DNA from: Durusdinium trenchii
Lineage: Eukaryota > Sar > Dinophyceae > Suessiales > Symbiodiniaceae
Direction: 5' to 3'
Assembly: GCA_963970005.1 (NCBI GenBank)
Contig: CAXAMN010021718.1
Location: 829,243 to 893,242, forward strand
DNA length: 64,000 nucleotides
Both the position numbers and the translations under genes were made by a program. Positions 51,901 through 62,500 of the stretch are shown here, piece by piece (within the stretch, counting starts at the first letter, position 1; each line of letters opens with the position of its first letter). The notes beneath the pieces are model-generated. The model had not been told where the DNA came from. It searched no databases and was given only the letters and a program-made list of their open reading frames with translations.

Positions 51901-54900
51901 CATGGAAGTGGACAACCCCCAGTTTGTAGAGGAAATGGGCTGTCCAGGGGCCATGTTGCACTTCCATGAGTGTTTCAGGGAGTGTATAGCAATTAGTCCT
52001 ATAGAAATAGAGGTAGCAATTCATATTGTCCTTTGTCTTGAAACCATCGAACTAGTTTGGTGACCATCCATGTCATGGGGTGGCTTGGATGGGGGCCGAG
52101 CACCATCCATGTTGGAAAAGGGCTTCGTCCTTCTTCAAAGTGACCGAACTGAGATGAAGTCACCCCTTCCAGGCCCTGCTTCGGCCGATCACCCGTTCAG
52201 GTCAGCCGGTCACCCGAACCTTGTTTCAGGCCTGTCAAAGGTCATGTTGGCCGAAGCTGAAGAAGCTGGCGCTCCAGGAGTGGAGGATGGTTTTGGGTTC
52301 TCCACGTGGAATCCGGTCGCGTCGCGCGGTCGCGCGCTGGATCGGATCTGAATTCGCCCCGGGAGATGTTTCTGGCAGCTCAACTTCGACCGGCCCAAAA
52401 GGCCCCAAGCTGTTTTGGTGCAAGCTGTTGGCTGCCGAACACCGAGGCCACAAGTGGTTTTGTGGCGCCAAGGGCACCGCGCTGCTGCACGTCTCAGAGC
52501 CACTGCAGGACGCTTTCAGAAGCCATTTGTTTGTCAAAGTTATCATTTTTCTTTCTCCATTGGTCCCTTTCCCCTTCCTCCGCTTCCTTCCTTTCTTTGC
52601 ATCATGGATGGCTTCAGACAGGAGTGGTTGGAGCCCTTAGTGATCTCGCACGGCTACGGGCCGCTCGGCACCGTGCCAACGGGCCACTCGGCTCGTTCGC
52701 TCGGCAGGCACAGATTCATCGGACTCGGCACGCCCAAAGAAACCGATGGGTCATCCTCAAGTGAGCCGGACCCGCAAAAAAAACCTGTTCATATTCACTC
52801 AGTGCCGTGTCATATCGTGAGTCTACCTCAAGTAGAGGTCGAGGAGTCGAGGCCGCCGGCATTGGCAAATCTCCGACGCCCGACTGAATTGAATTTTGGG
52901 TAGGTGGTAGGTGGTGGACCTGTGAAGTTGGGTGATATCGCAAGGGGTTTTGTTTGTTTTCTTTCAGGACCCTTGGATCCTCAGACCTGGCAGTGAGGCT
53001 GGTATACCTGGAACATCCGTTCCTGTGCAACTTTGATGCCTTTTGGGGTTGCAAGATCCACATATGTCCATTGATGTCCGGAACGCATGTCCATGTCCAG
53101 AACGTGTGAACCTTTTTTTTCTGCCATGTTCGATTTTGGCGTTTGGAGGAGGTCTTGGTGTTGTGAGCGACATAAGAGAGAGAGAGAGAGAGAAGAAAGA
53201 AAGAAAAGAAAAGAAAAAAGAAAAAGAACAGAAAAGAAAAGAACAGAAAAGAAAAGAAAAGGAAAGGACAGGAAAGGAACGGAAAGAAAAACAGAAAGTA
53301 AGTAAGCCGCAGGCTTTATAAATATGGCGAGGCTCAGGAGATGTGATTCTACCTAGCCAGCGCTGGGACCAACAGGAACGTTCACGTCGGCACGTCCACA
53401 TCGTTCCTTTCCAGTTCTCTCGGGGACGACGAAAGGCACTGGACCGGAGAGCTCGGGGTAGACCGGTTCAAGTCACCGGTGGAGATCGGTCTGTTTGAGT
53501 GGTCAGAACCACCTAACCAGCTCGGCACTTGTGCTGCTCACGAAGCCAAGCCTGGCAGGGGGCGTTTTTTTGGACCAGACGCCCCTATGATCGTTCAAGC
53601 AACCCACTTTCATGAAGATGTTGTTCAACCAACGACTGTCAAGTGCAACAATTTTTCAACCCCAATCATCACGGACCATGTATGACCATGTGTGATTGTG
53701 GTGGTGGTTTGCTTCTCCGTGGCAGTTCTGCACCGAACTCAGCGTTTCCGGAGTTCATGCCTTCGTGGCAACTGCGCCGCCGTAGTTGGAGCTACCACTG
53801 TACTATACCACATACTACCACTATACCACACAGAACCACCACACCCGCCACACCCGCCTCACTCGTTGGATCGGACAGTCTGGATCTACGTGCACGTCCA
53901 CGCGCTTGTCAGGTCTGACCTGCCGAGCGGCTTCTACTGGCCCGGCCTGGCCGACTGGAGCTCCTTCCTGGCGCTGGACGAAGCGATGGCCTTCTGGGAC
54001 CTGGCCACACGCCAACACACCGCGCGCGCGGGGGCGGGGGGGCCGGTGCGCACGGGGGGGAAGGTGTTTGGAGCGATGAAGATCCACTGGCTCACCTTGG
54101 AGGGGGGTGAGGTCTTGGGCTTGAGGTGTCGGATCGGATTGAGGGATTCGCGAATCCCGGTTTGGGGCGGATTGAGGTCACCAGAGGATCCTCATTCTTC
54201 ATCATTCTTCTCATTTCCACGACAGAATGGGTGCCCACAAGGCCACTACAAAACAGAGGGATACCACAGGTTTCATCTACAGGTTTGCGGTGGTGCCGAA
54301 AGGTGACCGGCACCTGTGATACCTGTGGACCTTCCAACCTACTAGCGACCCAAAAAGGGATCTCCTTTACAGAGCCAGTCACAAAAGAGCCAGGCAAAAT
54401 ATCGTCCAAATAGACTGTGCCGTGTGCCGCGCACAACGACCCAATGGAGTCGCTTTCGCAAGCGGAGTCGATTTCGAGAGGCTCTCACCCTCTCCCCTCA
54501 CCATCCCCCCTCCTCCTTCCTCTCATTCCTCTCTCTCTCTCTCTCTCTACTTCGTCTACTTCATCATCTTCTGTTTGGTTCGTCGTTGTGAGGTTGGCTT
54601 GGATGCTGCCAGGACCTACTGCAACTACATGGTCAGAGATGCAGTGCCTTGCTTTGAGGATCAGTCGTGCCCAGCTGGAAACCCGGAGGGAATGGATGAA
54701 TGGATGAATCGACAGACTAGACAGGGCCCCGGTCGACTGCCAAGGACTGCCAAGGACTGCGGACCCGGTCGACTACCATCATCAGGGCAAGCCACCATCA
54801 GTCCCACCGCCTTCCACCCTTCGTCTCCATCGTTGCACTCCGCCGTTCTTTTCGCGCACCGAGGCCATGCTGCTGGCCGACGCTTGGGGCACCGACCTGG

Positions 54901-56715
54901 GGCTTCCGGACCGGGTGAAGGGACGAAGCCGGGACGAAGCCGAGGGCGGAGCTCGGGACGGCCCCCATCTTCGTCGGCCTCCGGTGCCGCGACCTGCGCT
55001 ACGCACCGGAGGAGGAGGTGCTGAGCACCATGGCGCTGGTACGCTTGCCCGACTTCGCCGCACAGACGGGTGAGCGTCTGGCTAGCAGAAGCGTCGTTGA
55101 TCTGGGGACCTTTGTTTCATCACGATCTGAGCCGTTAGCTAGTGTGGTTCACATATTTGTTTTGTATCCCACACCTCATGGGGTATTGATTTGCCACTTC
55201 CATATATCTTGTTTGTGGTCTTCAAAGCGCAAAGATTGCAGCAGCTTTTCTATAGGCCCTTGGTGATGGCAGAGGTTCCTTTTGAAGGGGAAACATGTCA
55301 AGTCTTAGGATCACGAATCAATGCAAACATTGAATAAGGCTTACGGAGTTTCGATGGCATTCGGGATCTTAAGTCCAGTCACTAGAGTAGGATCCTGCTG
55401 CCACACATCTTTTTTCTGTTCGTCTGACGTGGACTCTGCAACTTGAGAATGGATTTCTGAGAAAGAGACCCGTTTCCATGTCCACCACATGCGGTTTCAA
55501 GCAGAAAGCACCTCTGCTCGATTACTAAACCTTTGGTCCCACCTACACTGGTTGAAATTATCATGGTTACGGTTACGTGGAGTTCACCACCTGTTTAGTA
55601 TTCGGAAAATGGTCCTCCTTCCAGGGCCGTGTTGCACGTAACCATGCAGGCTCTCCCCAGGCCGTGTAGGTAGTCAAAGATCAAACTGCCAGGGCCCCTG
55701 TCTCTGAGGAACAGGACGTTCTCCAATGTCGCTAAGGCAGACCTATGAGGAGGCAGAAGCGGTTCAGAATGCGCTCTACACGCGCAATATCGAAGTCCCA
55801 GTGAAAGCCCTTTCTGGGAAGCTCTATGTGCGACGCTTGTTTTGCATGGAGTGAATCATGGCGCGGGTGAGTCTGCTTGTTTTAGTTGGGGCTTACTCTC
55901 CCCAAGAACACGCTACTTCAAGCTATTCTTCTTCGGTCATACTCGGGACATAGACACAAGCTGCAAGGCACGCCTTGCAGACCGGTGGTCCAAGCCCACC
56001 GGTGAGACGGTTACAGTGCGACATGTTTCACTTCGCTGCCGGGGGAGGAAACGGAAGAAAGATGGACTTGGTGTGCAGCACTTGGCTGTCAGGACCTTGT
56101 CCGCCAGTCAGAGGCCTTTGGAAGGGGATAGCCTTCAAAACATGGGTTTTTTCATGGACAGTTCACCCCCAAACGACCCTGGCGACGTCTGGGTCGACCT
56201 TGAAATGTGACGACCTGGGCGGTTCGGGGAAAAAGCCCAACATCCAGAGGTGTCCAGCATCAGTTGGAAGGCTTTGGGAGCCTTCTTCTTCTTCTTCTTT
56301 CTTAAAGATTGGGGCGCATCTTCGAAGGCTGCACGACTTCAGGCATCTCAGCTCACATCTACAATCATCTCGAGGACGGGCCGGACCCGTCGTGCTTGGA
56401 GGAGGGCGGTCCAACGGCGACGACGGACGACGGACATGATGCACGGTGGAAATACCAACGGCTTGCAGAGGCGTACAGGTAGTATCTAAGGGCCAGCTCT
56501 CCGCTTTTATGTGACTACGTGGTGTTTTGTTCTTTTGAAGACCCATGTATCCATGTGGCGGTGGCCCACTGGGCTTGTGGCTTTGGGTTAGCCTCTCTTG
56601 ACCCTCCAATTATTCCTGACCAGGCCCAGGTGTTTCTTTTTGGGGCAACCGCGAGGAGTACGAGATTCTACGTGATGCGATCCTGGAGCTGCAAAGGGCA
56701 GACAGTCTCAAGTAG
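43000..56715 (+). CDS. PLP-dependent class-V aminotransferase (isopenicillin-N-epimerase-like), about 19 exons
   Basis: Exons: about 43000-43110, 43724-43838, 44694-44737, 45109-45217, 47306-47382, 48336-48374, 48869-48955, 49878-49916, 51141-51186, 51716-51778, 52447-52538, 52622-52659, 53913-54003, 54593-54640, 54864-54914, 55012-55059 (or from 54952), 55741-55831, 56343-56374 and 56656-56715 (stop TAG). Joined, they stay in frame for about 425 residues, the usual family length. Landmarks in order: FLNHGAFGA (N-terminal), PEQLLPVPSVTVACNALL, SVTYGSTKK, DAAHG (Asp that holds the cofactor), HKWFCGAKG (Lys that binds PLP), LVISHGYG, FYWPGLADW, STMALVRLP and RISAHIYN. The family acts on amino acids through a PLP Schiff base; the substrate (racemase, desulfhydrase or other) cannot be told. 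Donors are 6 GT, 9 GC and 3 GA. The 5' end is incomplete: no ATG is found in exon 1. Confidence 0.85.
43291..43408. repeat. MITE-like inverted repeat in intron 1 of the aminotransferase
   Basis: 35-base arms (43291-43325 and 43374-43408) are inverted copies with about five mismatches. Both start or end CTGGAACCCCAA and TGGATGTT. The spacer is 48 bases, and TATATGTATA-like sequence flanks both outer ends. Confidence 0.75.
43839..44693 (+). other. GA-AG intron framed by a 17-bp direct repeat
   Basis: GAGACACGGTGGCACAG stands at the intron start (43839-43855) and again at its end (44677-44693), just before exon 3. With the first copy as donor (C|GAGACACGG) and the second as acceptor (GGCACAG|GG), the reading frame joins FYDR to THPQLESAKARL, as the family needs. 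Confidence 0.65.
45600..46470 (+). repeat. Composite repeat: GGTGAT/GTGA runs plus 42-bp minisatellite
   Basis: A GGTGGTGAT-like run (45607-45650) and a GTGAGTGA/GTGTGAGA run (45651-45810) are followed by inverted minisatellite units (45826-45935) and then five to six direct units of 42 bp (about 45960-46230). The unit contains ATCTGCACTTCGAGGTTCAC and AAAGTGCTGTGCCTGCCACG. It lies in the intron between exons 4 and 5. A related block lies in opposite orientation at 61290-62230. Confidence 0.85.
46821..46905 (+). repeat. Tandem of the dispersed GCGATGGCCTCCAACCTACTA repeat
   Basis: About four units of 21-25 bases. Related units occur at 50544-50625 and 62901-62943, and inverted at 40833-40866. 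All lie in introns or spacers. Confidence 0.75.
46929..47035 (+). repeat. Repeat shared with 61157-61255
   Basis: ACTAGGGGTTC, then TTAAG and GGCTAATTCGCTGCTATTT in the same order and orientation at both places. The same two introns also share the inverted composite repeat. Confidence 0.7.
47446..47580. repeat. TA-rich microsatellite
   Basis: GTATATATAT-type tracts in an intron of the aminotransferase. A similar tract (TATCTAGTATATAG units) lies at 48150-48232. Confidence 0.9.
53168..53297. repeat. GA / GAAAA purine microsatellite
   Basis: GAGAGAGA then AGAAAAGAAAAG units, about 130 bases, in an intron of the aminotransferase. Confidence 0.9.
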
Positions 56716-57359
56716 ACGTGCTTCTTCGGTCTGAAAGCAGCAGAGGACATCCTGACATCCTCATCTTCCCCTTTTGAACGTTTTTCAGAGGTTCGGAGAA
56801 CATGTTCAAATGGATGGACGGGGGGGGGATCGTGAACTTCGAAGTCATGTACTTGAAGGACTTGGAGGGTGGCTATGGCTCAATAACCCATCAAAACTGA
56901 GTGAACATGTGTGGGTAGATCCATCTCTGAATGAAACCTGCAGCCAGTGAGTACAAAAAGGGGCATGGATAAACACAGCTGAACATCAGTGCGTTGTTTT
57001 TTCACCATGAGGACAGCGAGGATAGATCGCCCATGCTGACAGTCAGACCGATAATGTAGCGCAAATCCCGGTGATGGAAGATGAACAGCACATTTGCCCT
57101 TCTTTGTCGGTTGAAGTCCCTGATAATTCCACGGCTTTTTGAAGCATCTTGCAACCCGCAATTGGCCCGCAAAGCGACACACTCTGCTCAAAGGTGAAGA
57201 GATTTAACACCTCAAAGCGACCATGTGAACTTCACCAAATCTCCTCACTCAAGTTCTACAGATTCACCCATCCCCCCAAACTCCGAATCTCTCGCCGCGG
57301 CTTGGATTTGACCCGCCGCGGCAAGAGCCGCCGAGAGACCTCTCTTCCACCCACGCGCC
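56716..57359. other. Spacer after the aminotransferase
   Basis: No gene recognised. It contains the presumed 3' UTR of the aminotransferase. Confidence 0.4.
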
Positions 57360-57541
57360 ATGCGCGAGCCACGCTGGCGCTTCGACGCCCAACGCGTCGG
57401 GTCTCACCGCGGCGGCCGCCCCATGCTGGGCACGAATGACGTCGACCCGACCGGGTCTTCGGAGCCTGTACGGCCCAGCGGAGCGACCGACCGAGGGGAG
57501 CGATCCGGTTCGCGGGAGGCCATCTTTTGGACCAGCTCCAG
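57360..57541 (+). CDS. Probable first exon of an unrecognised gene
   Basis: ATG 57360 (MREPRWRFDAQRVGSHRGGR) opens a frame with strong G/C third-position bias to TCC AG|GTTGAT (57542). Charged, no recognised domain. A perfect 36-bp inverted repeat begins three bases inside the presumed intron. Possible later exons are listed at 58075-58166 and 58407-58600. The minus strand is also open here, so strand and frame are not certain. Confidence 0.4.
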
Positions 57542-57544
57542 GTT

Positions 57545-57673
57545 GATTCTGAAGAACTGACTGGTGCGACGAAAGCAGGGAATAAGGCAATGAGCCCCCT
57601 GTTTAGAGATTCTATTGGATCCAGCCACCCTCAGCCACCCTGCTTTCGTCGCACCAGTCAGTTCTTCAGAATC
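57545..57673. repeat. Perfect 36-bp inverted repeat
   Basis: Arms 57545-57580 (GATTCTGAAGAACTGACTGG onward) and 57638-57673 are exact reverse complements, separated by 57 bases. The left arm starts just inside a presumed splice donor. Confidence 0.9.
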
Positions 57674-58074
57674 TCCATCGATTCTTTGGTTGGATTCTGC
57701 GAGCGAAACCAGACTGAAGATGACAAGCAGAGACTGATTCAAATTCATGACTGATTCAAAGATGGCTTGAAACGCCGTGGGTGTGACTGTTGAGCTCCTA
57801 ATTCTGGAGCTGGCGGAGAAAGGATCAAAGTCGGAGACAGGTGGCGTGGGGCAAGTTCGGCACCCCTTTGGAACTACTATGAACTACTGGTGCGGCAGAT
57901 TTACATAGATTGGGGTGGTTGAAGTCGTGGTCAATGTAGGTCAATCTGGCAGTCGGAGTGTTTGGGATTTGGAGCTGCATGACTCATGACCGCAAGCAGA
58001 CTCATCCACCAGCGGCGACCTGGGTAGATCGGGTGGTCCGACAGACGCCCCAGCTGAGGTTGTCGCTCTTGGAA

Positions 58075-58166
58075 GCCAATCTTCAACCAAAGCCTTCCTG
58101 CGGCCGGGGAGCCCCGCCGGTCAGGATGGCGATGACCTCCTGCAGCGGCTGGAGATGGAACAGCCA
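58075..58166 (+). CDS. Possible exon, unrecognised gene
   Basis: The frame reads STKAFLRPGSPAGQDGDDLL then QRLEMEQPEWV, G/C-biased, ending at TG|GTGAGA (58167). Start uncertain. If joined to the frame at 58407-58600 (GASRTRPPSGREAVAAEPSP) the phase fits, but no family is recognised. Confidence 0.35.
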
Positions 58167-58406
58167 GAGTGGGTTTGGTGAGACTCATCTTGGGTTCTAT
58201 TGGCATCAGAATGGTTCAGATTTGTTCTTTCCAGAGGCTATTCCAAGTGTCTGGGTGCGACCCCGCATCCATTGGTCTGTGTCAAGTGGATATCGTGTGC
58301 CTGGACGTATCAGATAACAGAACTCTTGCAAAAAACTGGTAGCTATTCAAACACAAGCAGAGTAGCCCATTCATTTCCCATTCATTTTCCCAATCTACTA
58401 GCTGCG

Positions 58407-58600
58407 GGGCTTCCAGAACTCGTCCACCTTCGGGACGTGAAGCAGTCGCCGCGGAACCGAGCCCGACTCGACTGAGGCTGGGAGCTGGTCATCGCCCCCA
58501 TCGGCCTAGGCGGACGGCGGACGCGCTCCGGCCGTTGACTCGGCCGTTGACTCGGCGGTGCGACGGGGCGAGAGCTGGCGGGGTCGTCGATGTCTGCAGG
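58407..58600 (+). CDS. Possible exon, unrecognised gene
   Basis: The frame beginning GASRTRPPSGREAVAAEPSP has mostly G/C third positions and stays open to about 58600. The minus strand is also open over 208 codons (58382-59008) but lacks the codon bias. Confidence 0.3.
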
Positions 58601-59509
58601 CATCAAAGAGACCGATGTCTCACAAGCGCTGGCGGTGAGGGGAGCCTCAGTTCCTTTTTGGCCTGCGAAATGAATCGAATCCAGTAGCACTGAGTCCGGT
58701 GATGGCACTGAGTCCGGTCCCTCAAACCTCCCCGCTCCCCCGCTCTGCAGTGGATCCCTGTTCCTTGGGACGCTGCGAAGCGATGCGGCGCCCAGGCACG
58801 GACGGGTGAGGCACGTGAAGATGACCAATCCACCGGTCCGTGCCTTAGCCGAGCGAAACACGGGCGATGCGGGAGGGAGGGAGCTCCTTGCGGGGACGTG
58901 GGGCGTGGCTCTCTTGGTCTTGTGGGAATGGTTGATGTTCAGACAGCTCAAGTGGGGAAAGGAACCAACATGCCGGACCTGGGATTGAGCCCCCCTTGAA
59001 ACGACCACGTCGTGCGAGATCTTCGGAAGTGAACACTGCTTCTACCATATGCTGCAAGGATATGGTCTTCCCGCAGCTTCTCCTTTGCGGCTTTCTGCGC
59101 TCCTAGATTCTGAGCACCTACCACCATGACAGCACGGAGAACATGCGCACGGACGCACAGACCACTCATGACTTTTCCAAGATCTTTTCTAGGTATTTCC
59201 CACGTCGACCATCGGGCAGAAACAACACGCTATAGTCACGGTGCGGATGATTTGGCCTTTCCAGCTTCGAACACCGACCGGTCCGGTCCGACGCCTGTTC
59301 ACCACCCCAAACGAGCCAACGAGCAGCTCCAAGGACCCACAACTCACCCCCTCTCCAGGGGCTCAGGGACTCGGCTGAACCCAATCGGCTCTTGCGCAGC
59401 TTCACGCCACACAGACGGTCGACAGCCACAGTCCCCACGCGACCGCGAGCCGCGTCACCCGGGCGGAACGGGAACAGCCGTCCGCCGTTGCTCGGCTCGC
59501 GTCGTCTGC

Positions 59510-62500
59510 ATGGTGCGGCTGTTGGGGCTGACGGGTCCCATTGCCTGTGGCAAGTCGACGGTGAGCGAACGGCTGGCTGCAGGAGGTGGGGTGTGGGATG
59601 GCCGGGGTGCTGGCGGGGTTGGTGGGAGGAGCCGGGTTTTGAGGCGCCTGAGGTGCTGGCCTACCAGTTACTCAATGATTTTGCACTACAAAACCAGGGT
59701 GAGGGTTGCTCATGACTCATAAGTAGTTCCTGGAATTGTGGAGCCAACATGGGGCTTGCGCCAGGCTGTAGGGCTTTCACATCTGAAAGACATGATGGTT
59801 CTCTAACCACGTAGCGGGTCCAGTCGCGTGTAGAATCTGGGGTTGCCAATCAATCTGCTTGGGCACAAACCAGATCTGTGGAGACGTGAGCTGTTCCGCA
59901 GACACGTCTTTCACGAAATCCTGACAGCATCTGAAAGCAAGGTCCGAGCGTACCTGGTTGGTTTCAAAAGGAAAGTGCTGGAGGAAAAAAGCACCCCTGA
60001 CCATCCCAGAGACTTTGTACTCATCCGGGCTTGAAGTTCCCTGACTTGCTGTCAGGCTGGCCCGTGGTGGATGCTGACAAGATTGCCCATGAGCTGCTTT
60101 CTGATCGCGCAGGCTGGGGTCTGGTGTCTTGTGGGCAGCCTTGCGCCAGGCACTTTCATGGACCGGGGCTTGCATTTGACTTGGATGTTCATGCGGGACC
60201 TGGAGGTTCCAGGGTCCAAGCCCCCAAGCTCCAAGGTTCCCGGGTCTATGGAGGATCAGAGATCTCTTTTTCTTTGAGCCAAGATCGGATGAAGTCCACA
60301 TTGGTCCACCATCGATCCGAAGGAATCCTCCAAACCACGAGTCCACCATTCGGCCACCCAAGTGGTGATGTTTTGAGGGGGTGCTTCGCTTCTACCGAAC
60401 ACATCGGCAAACACATATACCGAACAGATCCGCACAGCCACTTTGGTTGGTTGACTCATCCCCACGTCATTCTCACAAGCATGACTGCCATGACCCATCG
60501 AACAGTCCCGGAGGTTCCCAACCGTTTCCGAAAAACCCAGTCCGCTTTGGATGGCTGTGTGGCTGTGTGGTGCTTTTGGATGACTTCGCAGACACCTCTC
60601 TCTCTCTATAGATATTATCGATGATATATTGATATTAAACATAAACCATATAGAGATTAATATTTATAACCCTAGCCTTCAAAGACCATGAACAGAATGG
60701 TTGACCGGATGGTGTAGTAGTGTAAAAATCCTTAGTAAAACAATGGTTCTTTGGCAAAGACCATTAAAACACAGGTTGCTCGAATCCTATATTTGCATAT
60801 ATATATATATACACATGCTAGCGATGGCGAACCCCCCGAAGTGTCCTCTTCGTTGCCTTGGCCGAGTGCACCAGCGGATTCTCCGCCTGATCAATACTCG
60901 CGGTTTGCTCCCTCGGCCGGTTTGCAACCCGCCGGCCTTGCGTGGACAGGCCGCGTGCACCGGCGCGTGGTGGCGGAGTTTGGCCAAGAGGTCCTGACGG
61001 ATGGCGCCATCGACCGTGAAAAGCTGGGAGACTTGAAGTGAAGAGCGGGTGAGCCACCGACGCGCACGGTCCACGGATGGCGCGCGATGAGAAGGCGCCG
61101 TGAAAGGCGACTCTGTGCGGCCCTTTGGATGGTGAAGGAGTCCTTGTGATGCGTGTGGTAACACTAGGGGTTCCTTACGGTAGGTGTTAAGGACGGGAGG
61201 TTCTCGTCGGCGCGTTTGGCTAATTCGCTGCTATTTACAGCGCATTCACCTCGAGATCTTCGAAGTGTATTTCCACCACTGCGCTGGCTCGCTCTCGTTG
61301 TGGTTCCGTGCAGATTTTCTGACTTGGTGATCACTTTTCGTGGCATGCGCAAGGGAAACCCCGTGGTTTGGTGGTCTAAAGTCGACTTTTCGTGACAGGC
61401 GCCGGAGATCGGAGTGTTTTATGTCGATGTGCAGATCTCGTGGCAGGTGCGTGACTTTGGGGGTGGTCTTCCCTGCTCTCACTTCGTCACAGGTGGAGTG
61501 AATCGTGACTTTTGGACACGTTGTTTGTTTTCAAAAGTCGGAGGACGTCTCAAGCGAAAGCTGCGTATTTGGCTCTTGCTGCGAATCACCTTGGCAGGGC
61601 TGCGCAATGTGAATCTTGATGTGCAGATTTCATGGCAGGCGCAGTACTTTGTGGACCTTGAGATGCAGATTCCGTGGCAGGAGCAACACTTTGTGGACCT
61701 TGACGTGTGGATTTCGTGGCGCAGTACTTTGTGGACCTTGAAGTGCAGATTTTGTGGCAGGGCAGCACTTTGTGAACCTTGAAGTGCAGAGTTCGTGGGC
61801 TTTGTGAACCTTGAAGTGCAGATTTCTCAACAGGCACAACACTTTGTGGACCTTGACATGTGGATTTCGAGGCAGGCGTAACACTTTGCGGACCTTGAGG
61901 TGCAGATTTTGTGGCAGGCGCTGTACTGGAGTGCAGATTTCGTGGTGGGCCTTGAAGTGCAGATGTCGTGGGAGGCACAGCTTTGTACCTCTAGACTCTA
62001 GACCTTTCGAACTCGGGGCCTAGACCCTCTTCTAAGCTTACAGCTGGCTTTTGAACCTCCACCATCACCACCTTTATCACCACCTTCATCACCACCTTCA
62101 TTATTACCTTCATCACCACCTTCATCACCACCATCAGTCGCCATCATCACCACCATCTCCACCACCATCATCATCATCGTCCACCACCAGCAACACCTTC
62201 ACCAAGACCTCCACCCACCACTGCCACCACCGTGTTTTTTACGTTCCATGTGGGTCTCTTGCGGGGCATAGATGCACAGTGGTCGTCCGTCGCTGACAAA
62301 CAACTCAAACAGGTCACCCATCGAACAAAAAATGCGATGGAGCAACGACACCAGCGGAAGTGCAATCCTTCGATTTTAGACAATTTCAAGTGGTGAACAT
62401 CCAGATTTCAAACCTGTCAGTTGTAGGCTGGAAACAGCTGGGGCTGACTGGGAGTTCTCGCAGATGGAGATTTTCTCAAAACACATTGAACCACTTCTCA

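Noticed and set aside
58382..59008. 208-codon minus-strand ORF
   Set aside because: No domain, codon bias favours the opposite strand, and known genes here are all on +.
62051..62296. His/Ser-rich ORF
   Set aside because: It is a translation of the CACCAT microsatellite inside a coaE intron.
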